From: Primulina eburnea
Taxonomy: Eukaryota; Streptophyta; Magnoliopsida; Lamiales; Gesneriaceae
Length of the DNA: 64,000 nucleotides
Reading direction: 5' to 3'
Assembly (NCBI RefSeq): GCF_022965805.1
Contig: NC_133117.1
Coordinates: 13,292,183-13,356,182, forward strand
Part shown: positions 55,316-64,000 of the stretch, one piece after another
How the letters are laid out: every line of letters begins with the position of its first letter
How positions within the stretch are numbered: the stretch's first letter is position 1
Translations under genes and position numbers: made by a program
The notes under the pieces: model-generated
Seen by the model: only the letters and a program-made list of their open reading frames with translations
Databases searched by the model: none
What the model was told of the DNA's origin: nothing

Positions 55316-56217
55316 AATACAAAGACCCAGGTTGTCCTACTATTTCATGTATTATTGGAGAACGAAAGATTAAAAAAGCCTTGCTTGATCTTGGAGCTAG
55401 TGTGAATTTACTTCCATATTCAGTTTATCAAGAACTCAATCTAGGCGAGTTAAAATCTACTTCGTTAACGCTTTTACTTGCTGATAGATCTGTTAAAGTG
55501 CCAAGAGGTATGGTAGAAGACGTGTTGGTCCAAGTTGATAACTTTGTATATCCTGTCGATTTCATAGTTTTAGATACACAACCTATTGAAGCTTGTAATG
55601 CAATTCCTGTAATTTTAGGTCGTCCATTTTTAGCAACTTCTAATGCTCTTATAAATTGCAGGAATGGAATAATGAAGTTTTCATTTGGTAACATGACCTT
55701 GGAGCTTAATATTTTTAATCTTTGTAAGCAACCACATGACAAAGGAGATGAAAGTGAAGATGAAAATCTTATTGAAACTCTTGTGGAAGAAAACATTCAA
55801 GAAGGGAGTACTCGTGATCAATTAGATATTTGTTCAATTGAAACTGTTAAAGAAAATATTGAAATTTATCTTGATGATTTTATTAGGTATCACTCGTTAC
55901 CAGGATCAGAGAAAGAATTTGAGGCGAAATATGAGAACAAAGACGAACCACCCATATTGGAGTTAAAACTCTTGCCAGAAGAATTGAAGTATGCATTTCT
56001 TGGAGAAGATGAAACATATCCGGTGGTAATTTCTTCCAAACTATCAAGTAATCAAGAAGGTAAATTAGTTGATATGCTTAAAAGACATAAAAATGCAATT
56101 GGTTGGACACTAAAAGATCTTAAGGGCATTAATCCACTAATTTGCACTCACAAAATTCACTTAGAAGAAAATGCTAAAACATCTCAACAACCACAAAGGA
56201 GATTAATCCACGCATGA
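55276..56217 (+). pseudogene. pol: Athila protease and linker to RT
   Basis: The protease core is ALLDLGASVNLLPYSVYQEL. In this lineage the catalytic triad reads DLG. The flap and C-terminal blocks LADRSVKVPRGMVEDVLVQV and PVILGRPFLATSNALI are present. An acidic linker follows, then the RT entry sequences PEELKYAFLGEDETYPVVIS and IGWTLKDLKGINPLICTHKI. A one-base loss in an A run near 56205 ends this phase before the RT fingers. Confidence 0.9.
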
Positions 56218-56890
56218 AAGATGTTGTGAAAAATAAAGTTCTCAAACTACTTGATGTTGGGATTATCTACCCTATTTCTGATAGTAAGTGGGTAAGCCCA
56301 ACACAAGTAGTTCCAAAACAATCTGGCATCATAGTGATAAAAAATGAAAAAGGTGAATTTTTAACAAGTCGAGTCCCATCTAGTTGGCGGATGTGTATTT
56401 ATTATAGAAAATTAAATGACGCCACTGGAAAAGATCATTTTCCATGACCATTTTTGGATCAAATTTTAGAAAGAGTAACAGGTCATCTATACTACTGTTT
56501 TCTTGATGGATATTCAGGATATTATCAAATTTCTATTGCACTCGGAGATCAAAATAAAACTACATTCACATGTCCTTTTGGAACATTTGCATTTAGAAGG
56601 ATGCCATTTGGATTATGCAATGTCCCAGCAACATTTCAAAGATGTATGCTAAGAATTTTTTGCGACATGGTTGAAAATTGTTTGGAAATTTTCATGGATG
56701 ATTTAACTGTCTTTGGGATACATTTGATAATTGTCTTGAAAATTTGGAAAGAGTTTTAAAAAGATGCGAGGAAAAAGGTCTTATTTGAAATTGGGAAAAA
56801 TGTCATTACATGATTACTTCTGGAATTGTTTTGGGACATGTCGTGTCATCTCATGGAATTGAAGTTGATAAAGCAACGACGATCGTTCTT
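56214..56890 (+). pseudogene. pol: Athila reverse transcriptase, broken
   Basis: RT blocks: KNKVLKLLDVGIIYPISDSKW, VPKQSGI and WRMCIYYRKLNDAT. TGA follows at 56445-56447, then FLDGYSGYYQISIA, TFTCPFGTFAFRRMPFGLCN and the catalytic FMDDLTVFG. A phase break comes right after it, then TAA at 56757-56759. Weak traces of the connection ([18 protein letters not shown] in another phase) reach about 56880. There the sequence jumps to the end of RNase H, so several hundred bases are deleted. Confidence 0.88.
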
Positions 56891-56892
56891 AT

Positions 56893-57090
56893 TTGATTGG
56901 ATCAACGACTATTGTGTTTACTGATCATTCTGCTATTAGATATTTGTTGACCAAACAGGATGCAAAGCCACGACTGATACGATGGGTTCTGTTGCTCCAA
57001 GAATTTGACATTGTGATCAAAGATAAAAAAAAGAACCGAGAATGTCGTAGCCGATATTTTATCGAGACTATTAACAGGATCATCTTGTGA
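56893..57090 (+). pseudogene. pol: Athila RNase H, C-terminal remnant
   Basis: Only the last third remains: [21 protein letters not shown] and [17 protein letters not shown]. The acidic start of the RNase H fold (YTDAS-like) is missing because of the deletion before 56890. A stop at 57088-57090 ends the piece. Confidence 0.85.
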
Positions 57091-57091
57091 A

Positions 57092-58432
57092 ATGACACCA
57101 ATTAATGATAATTTTCCTGATGAACATCTATTTTCAGGTACTACTACACCTTGGTTTGCTAACATAGTAAATTTTGTTGTGACAGGAAAAATGCCACCGC
57201 AATGGAGTTCCCAAGATAAAATAAAATTTTTGAATGAGGTAAAAAACTTTTATTGGGATGATCCGTATCTGTTCAAGTATTGTCCAGATCAAATTTTTCG
57301 ACGTTGCATACCCGACAATGAGGTAAATATTGTCATTAAATTTTGTCATTCAGAAGCATGCGGAGGACATTTTTCTTCAAAGAAAACGGCTGCAAAAATC
57401 TTGCAGTGTGGATTTTATTGGCTCACTTTGTTTAAAGACACCCACAAAATCTACAAGATCTGTGAAACTTTTCAAAAATTGGGTGCGATTTCAAAAATAA
57501 ACACGATGCCTTTGAATCCTATCATTGAAATTGAAATCTTTGATTTTTGGGGAATTGATTTTATGGGACCTTTTCCACCGTCGTTTGGATACTTGTATAT
57601 TTTAGTTTCAGTTGATTATGTTTTCAAATGGATAGAGGCAATTCCATGTCGAACAAATGATCATAAAATCGTCATCAAATTTTTAAAAGAAAATATTTTT
57701 AGTAGATTTGGAATTCCTTGAGCCCTGGTAAGTGATGGGGGAACTCACTTTGTTAATAAATTATTTGCTTCATTAATGAAAAAATATGGTATTACTCATA
57801 AAGTAACTACTCCTTATCATCCTCAAACAAATGGACAAGTTGAATTAGCTAATAAGGAGATAAAGCAAATTTTGGAAAAAACTGTTAACTCAAATAGAAA
57901 AGATTGGTCTCTGCGACTTAGTGATGCACATTGGGCATATCGAACAACTTTTAAAACATCATTGAATATGTCTCCCTATAGGTTGGTTTATGGAAAACAT
58001 TGTCATTTGCCTGTGGAATTGGAACATAAAGCTTATTGGGCGATCAAAACTTTAAATTTAAGCATGGATGATGCCAACAAATTGAGTAAATTGCAACTTA
58101 ATTAACTTGATGAACTCAGAAATGACGCGTATGAGAATTCAAGGATTTATAAAGCAAAAATCAAGTCATTTCATGATAAAACAATTCTTAGAAAATCTTT
58201 TGAGATTGGTAAAAAAGTTTTGCTTTATAATTCTCGACTTCACATATTCCCAGGAAAATTACGATCAAGATGGACAGGCCCATATATTGTAAAGCATGTA
58301 TATCCTTATGGAGCTGTGGATATTGAAAATCCTAAAAATGGTGATGTTTTTAAAGTGAATGGACAAAGGCTTAAACCATTTTTGAAAAATGAAATCTTTC
58401 AAGAAGAGTTTATTTCCCTTTCTGATCCTTAA
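57092..58432 (+). pseudogene. pol: Athila integrase, two in-frame stops
   Basis: The frame is in one phase throughout. An N-terminal region has HSEACGGHFSSKKTAAKIL, but the paired cysteines of the zinc motif are degraded (ICETF). The catalytic core keeps the first D in FWGIDFMGPFPPSFGY, the second D in VSDGGTHF and the E in [16 protein letters not shown] at 57719-57721 sits just before VSDGG, and TAA at 58103-58105 after KLSKLQLN. The C-terminal GKKVLLYNSRL and RWTGPYIVKHVYPYGAV blocks follow to TAA at 58430-58432. There is no chromodomain, as expected for Athila. Confidence 0.92.
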
Positions 58433-58681
58433 ATTTTTTTGTTGCATTTAATTTTGTTTGTTTTTATTTCAGGTTTCTTTAATCTTTTTATTTCCCGATT
58501 AAATGGCGGATAACGGTACTCCGTCACTCTCATAGTCGGTTAAATCAGTTTCCCACAATTGCTGATACAAAAATAAAAAAAAAAATCATTTCTTTTCCTT
58601 TCAAAATGGATGAAATTCTCTCAAAAAATTGTAAATATTTTCCCTCTGTTTCTGAAAATGTTCTAAGAAAAAATTTATGCA

Positions 58682-59151
58682 GGAAGGTGTGAAAGATTGA
58701 GATTGCTAATGCAAAAAGGAATTCCAGAAGATATTCTTCTTCTATTAGAAGCTAAGGTCCGATTAGGAGGAGAAGTTCCACAATCATTGCTCATTTGGTA
58801 TTTGCCTGGATTAGAAAAAAGAACTTATGCGAAAAAACGAAGGGCCAAAAGGTTAGGGGTTTCTCATAAGTGTGCAAGATGGACTTGTGACAAACGATGC
58901 AGATCTTTGGGATGTGTTTCCGATAACAGAGAAGATAAAATCGGTTTATTAAGAATGGACTGAGTAAGGAATCTTTAGATAACATCTTATTGACTCTTGA
59001 GACGCATTCTAGTGGACATGTGCATATTGAACTTCTCCGTTTATGGAAACAATTCCAAGATGAGCGTCATAGTCTTGGGAATCTGACTAAAAAAGACCAT
59101 GTTTACAAATTTATAAGAAAATTGGATGGGAAGCATATCCTCGACTCATAA
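58682..59151 (+). pseudogene. Unknown cysteine-rich frame between integrase and LOG
   Basis: I do not recognise this protein. It begins after a possible acceptor TTTATGCAG and reads LRLLMQKGIPEDILLLLEAK, then a basic stretch (KKRRAKRLG) and a cluster HKCARWTCDKRCRSLGC that might bind metal. After a single phase change near 58945 it continues as NGLSKESLDNILLTLETH and KKDHVYKFIRKLDGKHILDS to TAA at 59149-59151. The two halves together would be about 155 residues. Position suggests an accessory frame of the element, or captured cargo like the LOG gene downstream. Confidence 0.5.
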
Positions 59152-59303
59152 AAGGCGTTGAAGCCGTTTCTGGACGTAAAACCAGAGGAAAATTGTGAGC
59201 TACAATCACACTACTGTTTATATGCATGTGTGTCATTATTGTTTTTACTATTTATTCTGTTTACAGCTGTGACCCATAGTTTTGTTATGATAACATATTA
59301 CCC

Positions 59304-59339
59304 CTATAAAATCTCTCATCTTTCTCTCTATTTTCGCAG
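59304..59339 (+). promoter_or_regulatory. Possible TATA box and splice acceptor before LOG
   Basis: CTATAAAAT at 59304-59312 lies about 50 bases before the LOG start. A pyrimidine-rich stretch ending TTTTCGCAG (AG at 59338-59339) lies 22 bases before it. Either could let LOG be expressed apart from gag-pol, the first as a promoter and the second as the acceptor of a spliced subgenomic RNA. This is inference from motifs only. Confidence 0.4.
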
Positions 59340-59360
59340 ACCAAAAAAGAAAGTAAAAAC

Positions 59361-59999
59361 ATGGCTGGCTCCTCTACACAAAAATTGAAAAATATTTGTG
59401 TATTTTGTGGGTCGAGTCCTGGAAAAAATGAAGTGTTTGTAGAAGCAGCGAATAATCTTGGAAAGATATTGGCTGAGAGAAAAATTCATTTGGTATATGG
59501 GGGAGGTAATATTGAGTTAATGGAATCTGTTTCAACATCTGCTCATCTTGGAGGTAGTCAGGTTTTGGGTATTATTCCTACAGCTTTAGCTGAAGGAAAT
59601 ATTACAGGTGTTACGATTGGGGAGGAATTAAAAGTTTCTTCTATGTATGAAAGAATCACTCAAATGATTGAAAATTCTGATGCTTTTATCGCACTACCAG
59701 GTGGTTTTGGTACATTAGAAGAAATTTTTCACACAGTTTCTTGGGCACAACTTAATATCCATAATAAACCTGTGGGCTTGTTGAATATCAATAATTATTA
59801 TGACAGTTTGTTGACATTTCTTGATAAAGCTGTGGAACAGAATTTCATTTCAGAAAATTCACGACGGAAGCTCATCTGTGCTTCGACTGCCGACCAATTA
59901 ATTAATGATTTGGAACCTTTTGTTCATAAGCCTGATTCGATAATAACAAAGATCAATTGGTTGCAATCAAGCAGTAAGAAAATAAAGTTGGATCATTGA
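59361..59999 (+). CDS. LOG: LOG-family cytokinin riboside 5'-monophosphate phosphoribohydrolase
   Basis: LOG enzymes release active cytokinin bases from cytokinin nucleotides in one step, in the cytosol and nucleus. This 212-codon frame has no stop or intron and starts at ATG in a good context (AACATGG). The Rossmann-type fold is complete: ICVFCGSSPG at residues 12-21, LAERKIHLVYGGG near 37-49, VLGIIPTALAEG, SSMYERITQM with the catalytic Arg kept, and the family signature PGGFGTLEE. SWAQLNIHNKPVGLLNINNYY follows. It ends with a basic tail KKIKLDH. Length is normal for plant LOGs, which usually have several introns, so this is a captured mRNA-like copy. The usual GGGxxGLMG reads GGGNIELME, which may weaken substrate binding. 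It lies between integrase and the 3' LTR of an Athila element. Confidence 0.93.
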   Translation: MAGSSTQKLKNICVFCGSSPGKNEVFVEAANNLGKILAERKIHLVYGGGNIELMESVSTSAHLGGSQVLGIIPTALAEGNITGVTIGEELKVSSMYERITQMIENSDAFIALPGGFGTLEEIFHTVSWAQLNIHNKPVGLLNINNYYDSLLTFLDKAVEQNFISENSRRKLICASTADQLINDLEPFVHKPDSIITKINWLQSSSKKIKLDH

Positions 60000-61235
60000 T
60001 TCAAAAGTCGTGCATTGGTTTGCGTTTGTTTCAGTTTGTTATCTTCAATAAAATTCCAGGTGATATCTCTTTCATTATGTAATTTTTATTAATAGTTATT
60101 TTGACATTAGGGACAATGTCATATTCTGATTGGGGGGAGAACAAAATTATAAAAAAAAATTAAAAAAAATTAAAAATAAAAATATAAAAATATATATATT
60201 ATTTTATAATAAATTCATGTTTATTGCTTGTATCTTTGTAATTTTTGCAAAAATATCATACATTACATATTTGAAAGGTTTAAATTAGAAAATGTATTAA
60301 TCTATCCAAGGATGTTTAATTTTTATTTGAAAAAAAAAGTCAATTTTAATAATCTGGGCAATATAAAAATATGATTTATGAAATCTTTTTGAGTGATTAA
60401 CCATTGTGATAAAATCAGGTATTAAAGTATATGGCCCAAGATATACCTCATAAGAGTGCTTAAAATTTTAAACTCACACATATTTTGTGAGTGAGTGGAG
60501 AGGACTGAGAAAACAGCTTTCGAACCTTTATTGATCATGAGAGAGACTATCTATTGTTTAGATCTTGAGTTCTTATTTGGAAAAAAAAATGATATTTCCT
60601 GGAAAAAAAAAAAGAGGAAAAAATACAAAAAGAAAGATATTGAAGATCTATGTAATTTTTAAGTTATATGCTACGACCCATATATCTCTCATAAAAAAAA
60701 AAAAAGAAAGATAGAAATTTATTGTACAAATTAAATAAATATGTGGTCAAGAAGCATAAACTTAGTCTGATTCCATGATGTTATGAAAAAAAAGAAAAAA
60801 ATATATTAGGAAAAAAATATATAATAAGAACAACTAGATTTTGCATCAATGGATTTTCTATCTTTTAATTAGTTTGGCTCGTCTATCTGTCTGCATTCTG
60901 TAAACCATTTTTCTGAGCATTTATCTGTATTCCAACTCCATGAGAGAAATCGTTGCCATAAATTGAAACATTTATTAACCTGTGAGGATATGGAGTTGAG
61001 ACTCTTAATAGGAATTTCTGAAGACCGTGTACATTTAACTACCTGAAATAAGCTTTGAATCGATCATCTCAAATTATTTCATAAATTATAATTATGATGA
61101 TCTTGATATAACTTTGACAGTTTTCAAATTTAATTTAAACACTTAGATAGTTCTGATTACATTTCTATTTAAATTAAGCAATATGTTTTGTATTGCTATT
61201 AACGCTTAAATTGCTAGGGACTAGCAATAAGCTGG
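60000..61235 (+). other. Non-coding 3' region of the Athila element
   Basis: Very A/T-rich with many A runs and no open frame. A block at 60103-60140 with ACATTAGGGACAATGTC followed by TTGGGGGGAG is typical of Athila 3' regions and may be a second purine tract. Near 60057 TTCCAGGTGATA could be another splice acceptor. Confidence 0.6.
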
Positions 61236-61245
61236 TTGGGAGGTG
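61236..61245 (+). promoter_or_regulatory. Polypurine tract of the Athila element
   Basis: TTGGGAGGTG abuts the TGATAAAC start of the 3' LTR. Confidence 0.85.
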
Positions 61246-62731
61246 TGATAAACATAAAAATTGTACATTAATTAAATTAATTATAATATAAATAAATAGT
61301 TTTTGTTTTATTAAATGTTTAAATATTATATGTTTCATAATAAATTGTATAAAATATAATTTGTTGTGTAATTACAAGTTTTTACTATTTTTTACATGTT
61401 CGATAAAACAAGAATAAACTTGGCGTTGCAAATGGGATTAAGATGATTCTTGGACCTGTAGAAAGTTGATGTTAATATCTACAATATTGGTGGCAGGCAT
61501 AAGATAAAAATCTTCTCACAAGTGGGATCAAATTAAGAAACAAATAAAGTTACCAAATGAGTGACAGTTTATCATGCTCTAGTATTTTGACCATATCTCT
61601 CAAATTACTTGGTCAAATGGTTTGAAAAAAATACCACAACTAGACAACTCAATTATCCACATGTTTCTTTTTATGTGAAGAAGCAAATTCGGAGAAGAAG
61701 ATTTTCAAAAGTGATGTGTAATATAATATAATATCTTGGAACACCAATGAAGACTTTTGTGTAAAAAAATAATATTTTATTTGTGGTTGTCTCCCCAAAT
61801 TTGGCTATAAATAGAGGTGCATTGTAATGTATTGAGATATCCCTCAGTCTATGAACAAACCTTTGAGTTCATAATATTTCTCTTTATATTTTTCCTTTAT
61901 TTCTTCATTTAAATATAATTAGCATGATAATTTCATATTCAAAGTTTTACACTTTGAATAATGAATAGCTAACTTCCTAAAGTTGAGATGAAAAGGTGAA
62001 ACTCTTGGCATGATAATAAGGTTACTAAAAGGTAAGAATCTATGTTTTATATTATTTAATCATTATTTATTGTTTATGTTATATTTATTTCTTTAAGTAT
62101 TTTTATACCCTACTTATAAGTGGGAGTTTTGATTTATTGTTGTTATATGTTACACTAAATTCTCGGAACCATTTAAATGTTAGTTTGGTATTACCAACCA
62201 TTTAACTTGGATTCCTTGATTTACTATATATAAATATATCATAATATTAATTTCTCGGTACCATTTAAATGTTAGTTTGGTTTTACCAACCATTTAAAGT
62301 GGGAACCTTGATTTAGTGTTTACAAATATATATATAGCACAATAAATACTTGACCACATTTATAAGTTTTAGTATATATTATATACTTATAAGATAATAA
62401 TATATAACATAATATAAATATGATTATTTAATATATTGGAACCATTTTGTTAAGTGGATTTTAATATTGTTCAATGTTAACTTTATTAAAATACCAAGAG
62501 TGGATCCTTTAATCTCAACTACTTAAATAAAAATTTGAACAATTAAAATTTACCCATTAAAGATTCAAACAATTAAAATTAAAAAGAAACAAAAACAAAA
62601 ACAAAACAAAAAGACATTGTAGTGGACTTGTAATTACCTTAGCTTCCCTGTGGATACGATATTCGGACTCACCGAATTATACTACTTGTGGACAACCTGC
62701 TCTTAGGAGTGCCACAATCAAAGTCGCAATA
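61246..62731 (+). repeat. 3' LTR of the Athila-type element
   Basis: 1486 bp. It ends GTCGCAATA, where the 5' LTR has GCAACA, so the terminal CA has mutated to TA. TATA box at 61806-61814. It carries about 100 bp near 61285-61395 that the 5' LTR lacks. Confidence 0.93.
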
Positions 62732-62736
62732 GTAGT

Positions 62737-63785
62737 CAATGAATACTATGACGAATTGATCGAGGAACGACTGAAATACTCGGTGCATGAGATCCATGAA
62801 AATTTCTGGAGCATTTGTCAATCCAAATGGCATTACCAAGAACTCGTAATTCCCATATCTAGTCCTGAAAGCTGTCTTGTGGACATCAGCATCCTACACT
62901 TTCAGCTGATGATACCCTGATCGAAGATCTATCTTGGAGAACACGGTAGCTCCCTACAACTGATCAAACAAGTCTTCGATTCTAGGAAACGGGTACTTAT
63001 TCTTGATCGTTACCTTGTTCAGCTCACGGTAATCGATGCACAGTCTCATGCTTTCGTCTTTCTTTTTCACAAAGAGCACTGGTGCGCCCCACGATTAGAA
63101 ACTCGGGCGGATAAACTCCTTGTCTAAGAGCTCCTGAATCTGCTGCTTAAGTTCTAACATCTCTGCTGGAGCTAATCTGTACGGTGCCTTAGAGATTGGC
63201 ACCGTGCCTGGCATGAGATCGATTGCAAACTCCACCTCTCTATCTGGTGGAAGGCCTGCGACGTCGTCTGGAAAGACGTCTGGGAAATCTCTGACTACTG
63301 GCACCCTTGATACAGAAGGAATGGGCACGTCCGGTGCTGAGATAATGCTGGTCAAGAAGGCCTGACACCCCTTCGAAATGAGTCTACATGCCTGCATGCA
63401 AGAGATGACGCGCGGGGAACTCCTCCATCTGGCTGGCTCAAAAATAAACTGCTCCATGCTCAATGGTCTGACTAACACCAATCTCTTCTGAAAGTCGATA
63501 AGAACTCTGTTCTTAGTCAGCCAGTCCATTCCCAATATGATGTCGAATTCTGGCATCGGCAATAGAATTAAATCTTCATATACTAGGTGGCCATGCAGTT
63601 CTAGATCGATATCTCTGACCACACTAGTAGCTAACAGCTCTTCTCCTGATGGGACTCTCACTGAAAAGTTCATGTCTAGGCCAATGGACTTGAGGTCCAA
63701 ATGATTAGCAAAAGTCCCCGATATGAAGGAGTGAGTGGCTCCTGAGTCTATCAGTGCAGTTGTGGATAATCTCTTAATAAAAATG
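62737..63785 (-). pseudogene. pol: Tekay protease and first half of RT, broken
   Basis: From 63785 downward: TTALIDSGATHSF with the catalytic DSG, then VYEDLILLPMPEFDIILGMDWL, the end of the protease. RT entry follows with FPDVFPDDVAGLPPDREVEF, DLMPGTVPISKAPYRLAP and LLDKEFIRPSF. A TAA near 63096 interrupts [22 protein letters not shown]. Later come [31 protein letters not shown], another stop, [17 protein letters not shown] and [12 protein letters not shown] at the Athila junction. The phase matches the downstream half at 52022, so the two were one gene before the insertion. Confidence 0.92.
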
Positions 63786-63972
63786 TTTCATGAGGTGCGT
63801 TAGCACAACACAAAACTTATATCCCCAACATACAAACAGTAACATAAAGCATAATAGAACTCAATATCCCAAGTCACACAAAATATTACTAGCACACTAA
63901 TAATCCCAAGCAAAATTTCCACATGCATGGCAAAATAATACTGAGTTTAGGTGGAAAAGTTTACCAGTTAGT
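63786..63972 (-). other. Spacer between gag and protease of the Tekay-type element
   Basis: About 190 bases separate the gag-end sequence ADPDTTLLTG from LSTTALIDSG. The spacer starts GGTAAACTTTTCC on the minus strand, ends close to ATTAAGAG, is T-rich and has stops in frame. It looks like an intron, but the obvious GT and AG positions do not restore the phase. Confidence 0.45.
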
Positions 63973-64000
63973 AAAGTGGTGTCTGGATCCGCCTCCTGTG
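63973..64000 (-). pseudogene. gag: Tekay gag, last codons at the window edge
   Basis: The minus strand reads QEADPDTTLLTG, a known gag/protease border sequence of Tekay-type elements. The rest of gag lies beyond the window. Confidence 0.6.

Larger units (their letters stand above)
52028..62731 (+). mobile_element. Athila-type Ty3/gypsy element carrying a LOG gene
   Basis: LTRs at 52028-53410 and 61246-62731 are flanked by GTAAT (52023-52027) and GTAGT (62732-62736), a 5-bp target duplication with one change. The target codon context in the Tekay RT rejoins exactly across it. A primer site for tRNA-Asp, typical of Athila, follows the 5' LTR. The order is gag, protease, RT, RNase H, integrase, a small unknown frame, LOG, a non-coding tail, purine tract and LTR. 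Gag-pol is broken in at least eight places, with a deletion between RT and RNase H. Confidence 0.95.
46861..64000 (-). mobile_element. Reverse Tekay-type chromovirus, split by an Athila element
   Basis: On the minus strand the window shows the end of gag (right edge), protease, RT, RNase H, integrase with chromodomain, purine tract and 3' LTR (46861-49630). The Athila element at 52028-62731 sits inside RT at the FIDY-ILIYS motif, where the catalytic block should read FIDD. The 5' LTR lies outside the window. At least seven stops and one frameshift break the polyprotein. The target copy on the left is probably GTCTG (46856-46860). Confidence 0.9.

Noticed and set aside
59361..59999. LOG as a bacterial gene gained by transfer
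   Set aside because: Text such as LAERKIHLVYGGG, SWAQLNIHNKPVGLLN and PGGFGTLEE is of the plant LOG type. Lack of introns is explained by passage through RNA in a retroelement.

Overview
This window is plant nuclear DNA, and almost all of it is transposable elements. It shows Ty1/copia and Ty3/gypsy LTR retrotransposons with plant-type primer sites (initiator tRNA-Met and tRNA-Asp), CACTA DNA-transposon ends, and pieces of plant nuclear genes (BUD13, a PQT3-type ubiquitin ligase, a LONELY GUY enzyme). The overall look suggests a eudicot, perhaps an asterid of the Lamiales type, but the sequence does not prove that. I see no intact, free-standing host gene, no tRNA or rRNA gene and no CRISPR array.

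Left part (1-16863). A decayed ~215-bp tandem repeat and an array of short inverted GCGACGG motifs precede a Ty1/copia polyprotein. The copia reverse transcriptase is split by a SIRE-like solo LTR (6251-15364, target duplication CATTG). That LTR is itself split by a Ty3/gypsy element A (7677-15244, target duplication GATTA). The copia RT/RNase H resumes at 15365. This is a clean three-level nest.

Middle (17594-38262). Element D (17594-24578, minus strand, target duplication AAAAT) is a Tat/Retand-like gypsy element with an 811-codon gag-protease frame but no reverse transcriptase or integrase. A truncated LTR and a near-perfect 64-bp inverted repeat follow. Element B (26125-34110, minus strand, target duplication ATAAT) is a relative of element A. 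Both A and B keep only gag and a vestigial protease, and both carry arrays of GC-rich palindromes in their LTRs, with different sequences but the same 22-bp step. A second, internally deleted copia follows at 36301-38262.

Gene-fragment block (38263-42677). A pseudogene of the splicing factor BUD13 lies upstream of two arrays of short inverted motifs, each ending in a CACTA-type terminus (41247-41260 and 41841-41853). Next comes a fragment of a PQT3-like E3 ubiquitin ligase. Gene capture by CACTA elements is the likely explanation.

Right part (42678-64000). A forward Tekay-type chromovirus is cut in its gag by a reverse Tekay-type element (46861 to beyond the window). That element is cut in its RT by an Athila-type element (52028-62731, target duplication GTAAT/GTAGT). 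The Athila gag-pol has many stops and frameshifts. Between its integrase and 3' LTR it carries a complete, intronless, uninterrupted 212-codon LOG-family gene (cytokinin riboside 5'-monophosphate phosphoribohydrolase) at 59361-59999. A small unknown cysteine-rich frame precedes it. A cytokinin-activation gene carried as cargo by an Athila retrotransposon is the most striking content of the window.
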